A stretch of DNA of 64,000 nucleotides. Origin: Paenibacillus sp. RC334. Its GTDB lineage: Bacteria; Bacillota; Bacilli; Paenibacillales; Paenibacillaceae. Both the position numbers and the translations under genes were made by a program. The DNA lies in the NCBI RefSeq assembly GCF_030034735.1, contig NZ_CP125370.1, positions 310,001 to 374,000 of the forward strand, written 5' to 3'. The first letter of the stretch is position 1. Each line of letters begins with the position of its first letter. The notes below the pieces were generated by a model. It was not told the origin of the DNA, searched no databases, and worked only from the letters and a program-made list of their open reading frames with translations. Positions 44,794-53,588 of this stretch are shown piece after piece.

Positions 44794-44890
44794 AAAAAGC
44801 CTCTCCAACCGGTAGCTGGCTGCCATCTTAAAAAGAAGGCCCTGTAGCTTTGCGTCCCTGCCTTTCGACAGGTTTGCCATTTATCCTGAA
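44794..44890 (-). promoter_or_regulatory. c-di-GMP-I riboswitch, first (distal) aptamer
   Basis: On the minus strand AATGGCAAACCTG, CGAAAG, CAGGGACGCAAAGCTA, GGGCC and AAGATGGCAGCC repeat the GEMM-I pattern (core about 44815-44886). After it, AGCC and GGCT can close a hairpin followed by TTTTT (44794-44823), using bases of the aptamer's 3' closing strand. That suggests a transcription-termination platform released by c-di-GMP. Confidence 0.9.
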
Positions 44891-44987
44891 CAGTCTATAT
44901 CTATCATTCTATCAGTTGGGCTTCTGATTAGGCAAGCACAATCTTAGATTTTCTCTGTTTTTCGACAAAGTCATCTGATAGATGAGT

Positions 44988-45875
44988 TTATAGTTTGGTT
45001 CGATTCCCCCATTTTTTGCGGAAGGAATGTGGGGTTTCTCCGACATGTTCCTTGAACAGGTTGATAAAATGGCTGGTGTTGGGAATACCTACAAACCGTG
45101 CGATATCCACAATGGATTCGTCACTGGTTTTAAGCCAGCCTTGAGCCGCTGTGATGCGGACATTAATGAGATAATCGATAGGAGAAAATCCGATCTGTTT
45201 CTTGAAGTTTTTAGCGAGATTGAATTTGTTTAACTCAAACATGTCTGCCAGCGAATCCAGCGTAATTCGTTCACTGTAGGATCGATCCAAATATTGCTGA
45301 ACCTTGCGTATCTCGGTGATCGTATCCTGGTTTACATACGGATGATCATAGGGGTGCTGCAAAATATACGTCAGCAACTCACCAATGAGTCTGGATGTAA
45401 GCAGCTCAGCAGAAAGAGTTCTGTCAGATTGTACGCATAACAGGGAATGCAGCTTGTCCAATATGGTGCATGGATCGTTGAGTGATATTACAGGCTTGTT
45501 GTGCTTGGCAAATTGTTCGTAGAAATTGTCGATCAGATTGCCGTACACATTTACACTGATAAACTCCCATGCTTCATGACCAGCGGTGCTGTACTGTACG
45601 AATTCCTCACAATTAACGAAAAACATATCATGAGGCTTCAATATGTATTTTTTCTCCCGGTACAGTAATTCCCCTTGTCCTGATAACGTAAAAACGAGCA
45701 GAAACGAGGTGAGTTCCTTCCGTTCCATGGCATAAACAGATGTTTTTTTGAAATAGCCTATTTCCTGTATATAAAAAAGGGATCGCTTGGCAAAAGCGGA
45801 GGGAGTACATGCAATGACGACTGGATCGCTGCTCCAAGGGGTCCCGTTTCCGTTGTTTTTTTGGTCTGTTGTCAT
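44988..45875 (-). CDS. AraC-family transcriptional regulator
   Basis: 295 residues. An N-terminal cupin-like sensing domain (LLVFTLSGQGELLYREKKYILKP, HDMFFVNCEEF) is followed by a C-terminal double helix-turn-helix (ITLDSLADMFELNKFNLAKNFKKQIG, IVDIARFVGIPNTSHFINLFKEHVG). The ATG at 45875 has AAAGGA seven bases upstream; a TTG six bases earlier is too close. It probably senses a sugar-like ligand. No target operon adjoins it. Confidence 0.9.
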   Translation of the reverse strand: MTTDQKNNGNGTPWSSDPVVIACTPSAFAKRSLFYIQEIGYFKKTSVYAMERKELTSFLLVFTLSGQGELLYREKKYILKPHDMFFVNCEEFVQYSTAGHEAWEFISVNVYGNLIDNFYEQFAKHNKPVISLNDPCTILDKLHSLLCVQSDRTLSAELLTSRLIGELLTYILQHPYDHPYVNQDTITEIRKVQQYLDRSYSERITLDSLADMFELNKFNLAKNFKKQIGFSPIDYLINVRITAAQGWLKTSDESIVDIARFVGIPNTSHFINLFKEHVGETPHSFRKKWGNRTKL

Positions 45876-46309
45876 GTCCAATTCCTTTACAAAAGAGCAA
45901 ATTTATCAAGCTAATCACTGTTTGTTTAACAAATAAAATGGTGGTTTACACATGATTTCCTATTAATACGATTTATTTTATCACATCACATAAATGCATG
46001 TAGCGAATAATATTTTGAATTATTTTCCATTCGAATTCAGGTGTACTAATATGGTGAAAACAGCCTCGTTTCCTCCATATTTTTAACTCATTCATCCATA
46101 TGAAAAAGTTAAATCATGTTGAAAAAATTCGGAGATGCCATGGGTTCAATTCAATTCTGGAATAAAATCCAGGACAGGATGCTAAAGGTATTCTATGCCC
46201 ATTCCACCTTCCAACGCACATATCCTTTCGTTTTGAAAAAAATGGGTCTTTGTTCTATCGAAATAGTTCATTAGGCTTATCGTGAAGAAAATTAGATTGG
46301 GTCCAATGT

Positions 46310-46325
46310 TGTGATTTTGTTCACA
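46310..46325. promoter_or_regulatory. Perfect Fnr-type site TGTGA-N6-TCACA
   Basis: TGTGA-TTTTGT-TCACA matches the Bacillus Fnr consensus exactly. It lies in the 722-base gap between the AraC and DUF445 genes, 273 bases from the nearest rightward start. Counting 41.5 bases to the right gives a start near 46359 with an AT-rich -10 (GATATA) at 46347. Otherwise the gap 45876-46597 holds no credible gene. Confidence 0.65.
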
Positions 46326-46360
46326 AATATGTAGGTGCACGAGGGAGATATATGAACTCT

Positions 46361-46431
46361 TTTTATGCTGATTAGTGTACTGTAAATATATGCAAATCAT
46401 ATGATAAATAACAGCATAAAAGTACAAAATT
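46361..46431 (+). repeat. Ten-base inverted repeat downstream of the Fnr site
   Basis: TTTTATGCTG (46361-46370) and CAGCATAAAA (46422-46431) are perfect arms around a 51-base AT-rich loop. It could be the fold of a small RNA or leader starting near 46359. There is no terminator T-run. Confidence 0.4.
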
Positions 46432-46597
46432 ACACAAAGAGTGTATTCACTTATTTGCGTGATTTTCTGCTCCGGTGTGTTCTAATATAATAGGAAATAG
46501 AGTGCCGTTAGCTTTGGAATTCATACAGGCAATGATATGATGGGTAATACAGATATAGGGCTTCACTTACTCGACAGTCAGTTTGGAGGATTATAGG

Positions 46598-47854
46598 ATG
46601 GGAAAACCAAAAAATACGAAAACAGCAGCGGCTTGGTCGCTCGTTATTCTGGGAGCGGGCTTTGCAGCTATGTTGCCTTTTCAGCAATATGGCTGGGCTC
46701 GGTTGTTAGCAGGTGCTTTCGAGGCAGGACTTGTCGGAGGACTGGCAGACTGGTTCGCCGTCACCGCATTGTTCCGTCACCCGCTGGGCATTCCGATTCC
46801 ACACACGGCGCTTCTTCCCAAGAACAGGGACAAGCTAACGAGTACCTTGGTGAGTACGGTGGAAAATAACTTGCTTAACAAAGACAGTATCGCATCTAAA
46901 ATTGCCGATATCCGGCTGGCCGATTTGATGCTGGATGGTGTGGAAAAGGGCTTGCGCACGCCGGAAGCGGCCGCATCCATAGATGTTCTCGCCAAACGAC
47001 TGGTCCGGTCGCTTCCGCTTGCGGAGCTGGCCCCGGTAATTGCGGCCGAGATCAAGCGGCAGGTGACAGACTTCGACGCTGGACCGCTGCTGGAGGCGTT
47101 TGCCCGTCAAACCAGTGAGAAGGGCTATGACCGCCGCGCGCTGGATTACTCGCTGGAGCAGGCTGAATCCTGGCTTTTGAAGCCGGAAACGGGCTACACG
47201 CTGGGTACCTTGGGAATGCAGGCTATTAGCGGTTTGCAAGTGAGCGGGCTGATGCAATTCGCCCTGAATGCGTTCCTTGGCTATCTGAACGAAGAGCGCA
47301 TGGGTGAAATGATTCGCCATTTCCTGCTGGATCAGGTTGCGGAGCTGCAAAGGGAAGAACATCCACGCCGTCAGGCCGTGCTGGATGGTCTGAAAACACA
47401 GCTGACCCGTCTGGCGACGAAAGATACGGTTCAGGAAGGATTGAACAGCTGGAAAAACAACCTCGTGGGTACCTGGGAAGGCGATGCGTCGGTGCTTCAT
47501 AAGATGGAAGAGCTACGCGTACGTTTATTGGGCTATATGGAAGATAGCAGCTATGTGCCGACCTATATTTTGCCGCTACTGGATCGGATGCTGGCTGATT
47601 TGAGAGGGAATACCGAGCTGCTGGACAAGATCAATTCTAGAATTGTGGCAGGCATTACCGGGCTGGTGGAAGCCAACCACAGTCGGATTGGTAATCTGGT
47701 ACGCGAAAATGTAGATAAAATGGATAACGATTCCCTGATTGCTCTGATGGAGGACAAGCTGGGGCAGGACTTGCAGTGGATACGTATTAACGGCGCGGTT
47801 ACGGGCTTCCTGATCGGTATTGTCCTGACAGGTGCCCGTATGCTGATCGGTTGA
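46598..47854 (+). CDS. DUF445 family membrane protein
   Basis: 418 residues. Two N-terminal hydrophobic stretches (about 13-45: WSLVILGAGFAAMLPF, AGAFEAGLVGGLADWFAVTALF) carry the DUF445 signature GLADWFAVTALFRHPLGIPIPHTALLP. A long helical region and a C-terminal membrane segment (AVTGFLIGIVLTGARMLI) complete it. The family (YheB and YjiN relatives) has no settled function. The ATG at 46598 has GGAGG eight bases upstream. Confidence 0.88.
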   Translation: MGKPKNTKTAAAWSLVILGAGFAAMLPFQQYGWARLLAGAFEAGLVGGLADWFAVTALFRHPLGIPIPHTALLPKNRDKLTSTLVSTVENNLLNKDSIASKIADIRLADLMLDGVEKGLRTPEAAASIDVLAKRLVRSLPLAELAPVIAAEIKRQVTDFDAGPLLEAFARQTSEKGYDRRALDYSLEQAESWLLKPETGYTLGTLGMQAISGLQVSGLMQFALNAFLGYLNEERMGEMIRHFLLDQVAELQREEHPRRQAVLDGLKTQLTRLATKDTVQEGLNSWKNNLVGTWEGDASVLHKMEELRVRLLGYMEDSSYVPTYILPLLDRMLADLRGNTELLDKINSRIVAGITGLVEANHSRIGNLVRENVDKMDNDSLIALMEDKLGQDLQWIRINGAVTGFLIGIVLTGARMLIG

Positions 47855-47895
47855 TTCATTAGAGAAGAAAATGCTACAGATAAGGTTGTGGAAGC

Positions 47896-48303
47896 ATGAG
47901 ACTTTGGCACGAAGAGTTGATCGACAAGCTGCCGCGGCCGCAACTGCTGGGGCAACACCGCGAGTGCTGTGCACTGCGTGGGAACGGGTGGGAAAAGCGA
48001 CATGCTACGGTTAATTATGTGTTCGACTATCACCCGATGCTGCTCGTCCGCTACCATAAGCTCATCATGGACGAAATGAAAAGTCGCGGTTACAACGTTG
48101 ATCCGCTATGGGAGCAGCCGTTGTATCGCGGCAAGCAGTGCGAACCGTGGGCGACAGGGCTTGGCGAGGAACTGGAAGCTGTCGGCGCGTATGCGGAGCA
48201 TGACGATGCTTATATGCAGGAATGCCTGGATAATCTGGCCTCCAAGGGTATTCTGATCGTGGAGCACGGTACAGGAAATTTAAGAAATGGATCGAATGTA
48301 TAA
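47896..48303 (+). CDS. Pyrimidine dimer DNA glycosylase/endonuclease V family protein (TIGR02328-like)
   Basis: 135 residues. The opening MRLWHEELIDKLPRPQLLGQHRECCALRGNG with T and R near the start is the pattern of T4 endonuclease V-like proteins, where an N-terminal residue and a Glu catalyse base removal at UV dimers. The following HATVNYVFDYHPMLLVRYHKL fits the family. A repair role is inferred; bacterial members are little studied. It starts 41 bases after the DUF445 gene, and its 3' end overlaps the start of the decayed kinase gene. Confidence 0.78.
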   Translation: MRLWHEELIDKLPRPQLLGQHRECCALRGNGWEKRHATVNYVFDYHPMLLVRYHKLIMDEMKSRGYNVDPLWEQPLYRGKQCEPWATGLGEELEAVGAYAEHDDAYMQECLDNLASKGILIVEHGTGNLRNGSNV

Positions 48304-50758
48304 AAACATGATGACTAAACGAAAAATATTCCTGATTACGTTGTTATTTGTGCTTGTGATCACTGGTTTCCGTATGCTGTGGTTTCATTATTATCAAGGA
48401 CAGGAGTATCCTGAGGCCAAAAAAAGGAGTATTGGACTTGCGGGGCTGGGATTTGCAGGGCCGTGAGACTATTCCGTTAAAGGGAGAATGGGGATTTTAT
48501 GCAGGAAATCTATCAAAACCGGATCTTTTAAAATCCTTACCAGCGAAGGAGCAGCAGTGGATTCGTGTTCCAGGAAAATGGAATGCTGCTTTGCATTCAC
48601 CTGATTCTACTGCATATGGCTTCGGGAGCTATCGTCTGTTAATCCTGGTTGATCCCCAAAAAGCACCACTGTACGGGCTTCGAATTCCGTCGATTTACAC
48701 CGCATCCAACCTGTTTGTAAACGGGCGGTTAATAAATAGCGAGGGCCAGGTGGCTGATCATCCTGAACAGCATACAGGAAGTTTTTCTCCGTATTCTGCT
48801 GCTCCATGGAATGTATGCGGGTGCCATCTTTTTTATGGCGTCTCGTAAAAAGCTGCTATTCTATTTTTTATTTTTCAGGTATCGTGGTGTGTACCGTTTT
48901 AACCATCATGATGAACGATGACAAGCTGTTACTGAGCGTGTTTCGCTTTCACTTAAAATACATTTGCTTTCCTATATGGGCAGCCATATATGCATACTCA
49001 GGGTTGTGCAGTTACTATTGGGCAGGTCCAGAATTGTTCAGACTGTTTTCGTGGGACAGTGTCTTTTTGCCATCCTGATTTTATTTATACCTTCACAGGA
49101 AATCCGTTCTTATCTAATGTTGATAATGGTGTTTCAGGGAAGTACGTTTGGTGTCATCATTCCCTTGTTTGCCTTTCTTAAGATATTCAGAGGTCAAAAA
49201 GACGCCATATTTCTATTGCTAGCTACCATAAGCGCCGGGTCCAGCATATTGTGGGGCGTTTTCAAAATGATATGGTGGAATTATCTTCCATACTACCCTT
49301 GGGATGTCGTGCTGTCCTTCCTGGGCTTCGCCTCATACTGGTTCAAGCACTTCTTCCAAACGAACACCGAACTGAGAAGTTTGTCGGACAGATTGCAGCG
49401 AGCTGATCAGGTTAAGAATGATTTTCTGGCGAATACCTCACATGAATTGCGAAATCCTCTGCACGGAATGATCAATATAGTGCAGTCTGTGCTGGATAAT
49501 CAGACCCATACCCTGGATGAACGGAACAGGAGCAACATGCAGCTGCTCATCACCGTGGGTCGGCGGATGTCTCTGCTGCTTAATGATTTGCTTGACGTAA
49601 CGCGCCTGCGAGAACGGGATATTCGCCTGGAAAAACGAAGTTTGAAGCCCCAAGGGGTAGCTTCCGGTGTACTGGACATGCTCCGGTTCATGACAGATGG
49701 TAAATCGTTGGAAATGGTTATCTCGATTCCAGATCATTTCCCCAATGTGCTGGCGGATGAGAATCGGCTGGTGCAAATCTTCTTCAACCTTCTCCATAAT
49801 GCGGTCAAGTATACGAATGCAGGAACGATCTCGATTCAAGCAGATATTCGGGACGGGATGGCCCATATCCACGTTCGGGACACGGGAGTTGGCATGGATG
49901 AGGAGACGCAGCAGAGAATATTCCAGCCCTATGAACAGGGAACAGCACACTTGACGGTGATTGGAGACGGGCTGGGACTGGGGCTAAGCATCAGCAAGCA
50001 GCTCATTGAGCTGCACGGGGGAACCTTGAGGGTTCACTCTTCCTCTGGATCATTCCCCTGTATTCGGTGAGATACCGGGGGATGAGGGGGCTTATATGGA
50101 GTATGCAGCGAGCGCAAGTGAAGAGATCCGCAAGTGAACGACTTCGTATGGAGGCCGCATGGCTACAGGCACAAATCAGGCCGCACTTTTTGTTTAATAC
50201 CTTGAATACGATCGTTTCGTTGAGTGAGACGGATGGAGCAAGAATGATCGTTCTGATCGAGGAATTTGGAAAATACCTAAGAGGAAGCTTCAATTCCCGA
50301 AACCTGGATCGTGTCGTTTCACTGGAATATGAGCTGGCACTCCTTCGATCCTATCTGTATATCGAGAAGGAGCGCTTTGGAAACCGATTGAATATCGTCT
50401 GGGAAGTGGATGAAGAGTTGAGCCTGCATCTCCCGCCCCTTTCGATCCAGCCACTTGCGGAAAATGCCGTTAGACACGGCATTCTGAAGCGTATCCGTGG
50501 AGGGACATTGCGTATTCGTATCACGGATCATGCGAAGGGTACAGAAATAGCAATCTCAGATGATGGAGTGGCATGGATCAGGAGAAGCTGGACAATATAC
50601 TGACCTATCAGAATAAAGAAGAAGGAGGAGTCGGTTTGCTAAATACAGATCGGCGCCTAAAGCAAATGTACGGTGACGGACTGCATATCAGCAGCCATCC
50701 CGATCAAGGAACAACCGTCAGCTTTCATATTCCCCGCGAGAAGAAAAAAGAAGACTGA
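48287..50758 (+). pseudogene. Decayed 7TMR-DISM hybrid histidine kinase
   Basis: Pieces of one large sensor kinase lie in order but in different frames. They are an N-terminal membrane helix; a DISM extracellular part (WDLQGRETIPLKGEWGFY, FVNGRLINSEGQVADHPEQHTG); membrane helices; HisKA (KNDFLANTSHELRNPLHGM); HATPase (NLLHNAVKYT, GDGLGLGLSISKQL); and a second His_kinase/HATPase unit (QIRPHFLFNTLNTIVSLSE, PLAENAVRHG). Visible lesions are an extra A in the run at 48419-48425, a deletion joining the DISM part to LLHGMYAGA near 48796, shifts near 48860-48880 and 48990-49060, loss of the receiver domain near 50045-50070, and a missing G near 50567-50571. It cannot make the full kinase. Confidence 0.88.
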
Positions 50759-50772
50759 CGGCTTTTGTCAAG

Positions 50773-50827
50773 TACGGATATCATGCAGGATCGGCTGGAA
50801 AAAGCACGCTTCTGCATGATATCCGTA
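50773..50827. terminator. Long inverted repeat between converging genes
   Basis: TACGGATATCATGCAG and CTGCATGATATCCGTA are perfect 16-base arms with a 23-base loop. There is no T-run, but the position between the converging kinase remnant and regulator gene suits a bidirectional terminator. Confidence 0.6.
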
Positions 50828-50865
50828 TCATATATAGGTTGCAGCTTGTTAGTTGACGCACGCAA

Positions 50866-52014
50866 CTAGACATGCGCCATTTTCCATCGATTATACCAAT
50901 CGGTGATCTGTTCATTTGGCTTCACATGTAGTTCTTCCCATAGAACGGATAATAATAAATCATACCACTGGCTAACCAAGGTATCCTTTTTCATATCCGC
51001 ATATATTTTCATCAAACCCCAATACGCATCCTCTGCTTGAGGGTGTCGGTTACAGATATCCTCATAAAGAGAGATAGCCTTGTCAGGCTGAGCGTTTTTG
51101 TTATACCATTCTCCCATTTTTAATGAGGTGGCTATCCACATTTTTTGAAGTCTTTGACGTTCGCTTTCAGCCCACCAATAATCGTATTCTTGTAAATAAT
51201 CGCCTCTGTATAGCTTCATTATTTTGGTATAGTCATCAATCGTTTCCTGGCTAATCGGCGGAGCAGACGTCAGGCTGTCCTCCCATTCCTCTTTATCCAG
51301 TAGTATGTTTGTCGTATTCAGAATATATCCGCCGCTGGTATTATCAATTTTTAAATAGTCCTTATATGGGCCCATAGCTTTTCTGAGGTAATAAGCAGCA
51401 GTATATAAAAGAGAGTAAGCCTTCTCCTCATCATGCTCCGACCAGAGCAATTCAATCAGTGCTGATTTTCGAACCAACTGGTCATGGTGCAGAAGCAGGT
51501 ATAGAAACAACTCCTGTGATTTTTTTGTTCGCCACTGTATAGCCGTTAACTGCTGATCTGTTAATTCAACCGCGACTTCCCTGAAGACTTGTAACCGGAG
51601 AGGAGGACCAATGGAAGGCTGGAACGCAGGGTGACCATCACGTTCCAGAATACGGTTTAGGGTCTTAATGAGGCGATCTGTGGTGACTGGTTTGATCAAA
51701 TAATCCAGTGCATTAATTTCGAAGGCCTGAATGGCATATTCATTGTAGGCCGTTACGAATACAATATGGAGACGAGGTTTTTCAACCTGAATTTGCTTTG
51801 CTAGCTCAATGCCGTTCATTTCAGGCAGGCTTACATCGAGAAAAGCTACATCTATATTTTCGAGAAGAATTTGCTCTTTTGCTGCCAGTGGATTCATAAA
51901 TGAACCTACTATATGTATGTTTTCAATTTTACTAAATAGACGCTTCATATAATCTAAAGCCAGCTCTTCATCATCTAGAAGAATAATTCTTGTGAATTTA
52001 TCTGATCTTCCCAC
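50866..52014 (-). CDS. Response regulator with winged-helix and BTAD domains
   Basis: 382 residues. The receiver (LLDDEE, phospho-acceptor in VAFLDVSLPEMNG, T in FVTAYNE, K in LIKPV) is followed by an OmpR-like winged helix (TKKSQELFLYLLLHHDQLVRKSALIELLW) and a bacterial transcriptional activation domain with TPR-like helices (KLYRGDYLQEYDYWWAESERQRLQ, PQAEDAYWGLMKIYADM). Such SARP-like regulators are often encoded next to 7TMR-DISM hybrid kinases in Paenibacillus. The partner here is the decayed kinase, so this regulator is probably orphaned. The start is GTG at 52014, after AAGGAG. Confidence 0.88.
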   Translation of the reverse strand: MGRSDKFTRIILLDDEELALDYMKRLFSKIENIHIVGSFMNPLAAKEQILLENIDVAFLDVSLPEMNGIELAKQIQVEKPRLHIVFVTAYNEYAIQAFEINALDYLIKPVTTDRLIKTLNRILERDGHPAFQPSIGPPLRLQVFREVAVELTDQQLTAIQWRTKKSQELFLYLLLHHDQLVRKSALIELLWSEHDEEKAYSLLYTAAYYLRKAMGPYKDYLKIDNTSGGYILNTTNILLDKEEWEDSLTSAPPISQETIDDYTKIMKLYRGDYLQEYDYWWAESERQRLQKMWIATSLKMGEWYNKNAQPDKAISLYEDICNRHPQAEDAYWGLMKIYADMKKDTLVSQWYDLLLSVLWEELHVKPNEQITDWYNRWKMAHV

Positions 52015-52130
52015 AAATAGTCTACTCCTTTTTAATCGGATACATACCATTATATATGATAACTTAGCTCCAGATATAAACAAAAGTATCGAAATAGAAA
52101 AAATTTTAACGAATCATTATGATCACATGA

Positions 52131-52187
52131 AACAGGCGGGCTGTGGCATATTCATGATTAAGATGAAATGCCGCAAGCCCGCCTGTT
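52131..52187 (-). terminator. Terminator of the nitroreductase gene
   Basis: AACAGGCGGGCT-TG-CGGCAT pairs with ATGCC-AC-AGCCCGCCTGTT, a long G+C-rich stem followed by TTTCATG on the minus strand. Confidence 0.75.
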
Positions 52188-52235
52188 TGTTATTTTGTTA
52201 TGTTCCAGTGTCATTGTCTAAAGGGGGATAATTAG

Positions 52236-52910
52236 TTACAGAATCCAGCGTGTGATCTGTTCCAGCGGCAGTCTGGATTTTTCCCGCTTGGGTTCAAGGG
52301 CCCGATAACCAAAGGCAGCGATGACCGAAATATCCAGCAGTCCGTTCTCCAACAGTCCTTCTTCCTCCAAAATGGCATGCACCTGATCGTAGTTAAATCC
52401 CTCAATCGGGCAGGAATCAATGCCGATCTGAGCCGCCGCCGTCATCATATTGCCCAAGGCGATATAGGTTTGCTTGGAAGCCCAGTCGAATAACGTACGT
52501 TCGTTTTCCAGCAGGCGTTGATTTTCACCCTGAAAGATTTTATATCGGCCCGGCAGTGAGGCAAAGTCTTCCTCGGACATCCCTTTAATCTCTTTATACA
52601 TGTACTCCACATACGGGGAATCATAACGAACATCCTTGCGTGCCAAAATCAGGACAACATGGCTGGCAGCAGGGATCTGTTTTTGGCCCCCGCTTGAAAC
52701 CGCAGCCAGCTTTTCTCTCAATGCCTGATTTTGTACGACCACAAATCGCCACGGCTCAAAACCGACAGAGCTTGGGGAAAGTCGTCCGGTTTCGAGAATA
52801 AATTGAAAATCTTCCTCCGGTATGATGCGATCAGGATCGAATTCCTTGGTGGCATGTCTGAACAGAAAGGCATCCAGAATCTCCTGTTTTTTAGCTGATG
52901 TATTGGACAT
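52236..52910 (-). CDS. Nitroreductase-family NAD(P)H oxidoreductase (HypO/YfkO-like)
   Basis: 224 residues. FMN-binding motifs are FRHATKEFDPDRIIPEEDF, ETGRLSPSSVGFEPWRFVVVQN and the C-terminal IDSCPIEGFN and ISVIAAFGYRA. It would reduce quinones, nitro compounds or azo compounds with NAD(P)H. It is divergent from a HxlR-type regulator gene, the same arrangement as the redox-responsive hypR/hypO pair of B. subtilis in function. GAAGGAG precedes the ATG. Confidence 0.9.
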   Translation of the reverse strand: MSNTSAKKQEILDAFLFRHATKEFDPDRIIPEEDFQFILETGRLSPSSVGFEPWRFVVVQNQALREKLAAVSSGGQKQIPAASHVVLILARKDVRYDSPYVEYMYKEIKGMSEEDFASLPGRYKIFQGENQRLLENERTLFDWASKQTYIALGNMMTAAAQIGIDSCPIEGFNYDQVHAILEEEGLLENGLLDISVIAAFGYRALEPKREKSRLPLEQITRWIL

Positions 52911-53018
52911 GAAGTGTACTCCTTCCGTTTTGGGTTAAGTTGGTGCTCCATTTATTTTCTGCTACTATAATGAGAGCTGATATCGAATGTATAGTCATCA
53001 TATAAAAAGTTTTTCGCA

Positions 53019-53044
53019 GGAACAAGTACGCACATATTTGTTCC
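53019..53044. promoter_or_regulatory. Inverted repeat in the nitroreductase/HxlR intergenic region
   Basis: GGAACAA and TTGTTCC are perfect seven-base arms 12 bases apart, midway between the divergent genes. It is a likely operator for the HxlR regulator. Confidence 0.55.
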
Positions 53045-53097
53045 TTGTCATAAGTCTGAGATTTCGGGTCTACAATCGGTAGAAAGAAGGGGAAACC

Positions 53098-53481
53098 ATG
53101 ACGCAAGAGATGGAAAATACAGTCAGCGTGAACTTTGGATGTCCGGTAGCGAAAACGGTAGGGGTTATAGGCGGAAAATGGAAGGGAGTCATTTTATATC
53201 ATTTGACCACGGGACCGCGCCGGTATAACGAAATTCGACGGACCTTGCCCAATATTACGCAGCGTATGCTGACCTTGCAACTGCGTGAGCTGGAACGTGA
53301 CGGTATCGTACACCGTGAAATCTATAACGAGAATCCGCCGCGTGTGGAATACTCGCTTACTCCGTTGGGGGATACGTTGAGGCCGTTGCTGGATTTTATG
53401 AGAGAATGGGGTATCTTCTATGGGCAACAGACCTGCGAGCCTGTGGCGGCAAATTCCAAGTGTGGGGAGCCTTCTTGTTGA
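53098..53481 (+). CDS. HxlR/MarR-type (DUF24) redox regulator, HypR-like
   Basis: 127 residues with the HxlR winged helix (CPVAKTVGVIGGKWKGVILYHL, RRYNEIRRTLPNITQRMLTLQLREL). C15 sits at the position used for thiol sensing in YodB, CatR and HypR. Further cysteines lie only in the C-terminal tail (TCEP, KCGEPSC), which is unusual. It probably controls the divergent nitroreductase gene in answer to electrophiles or disulfide stress. AAGGGG lies before the ATG. Confidence 0.88.
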   Translation: MTQEMENTVSVNFGCPVAKTVGVIGGKWKGVILYHLTTGPRRYNEIRRTLPNITQRMLTLQLRELERDGIVHREIYNENPPRVEYSLTPLGDTLRPLLDFMREWGIFYGQQTCEPVAANSKCGEPSC

Positions 53482-53588
53482 AGTGAAAAATGAGGAAAGC
53501 CCGTTGATGATCTCATGAGCTTCGCATGGAAGATGCATGAAATTCATTAGCGGGCGGAATAAGAGCGAGACGTTATTGTGAGGTTTAC

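Noticed and set aside
46352..46375. Eight-codon mini-frame (MNSFYAD) after GAGGGAG near the Fnr site
   Set aside because: The spacing is good, but such short frames arise often by chance, and the predicted transcript start would fall inside it.
46182..46427. 81-codon minus-strand frame in the gene-poor gap
   Set aside because: No ribosome binding site, skewed residue content typical of AT-rich noncoding DNA, and it covers the Fnr site and inverted repeat.
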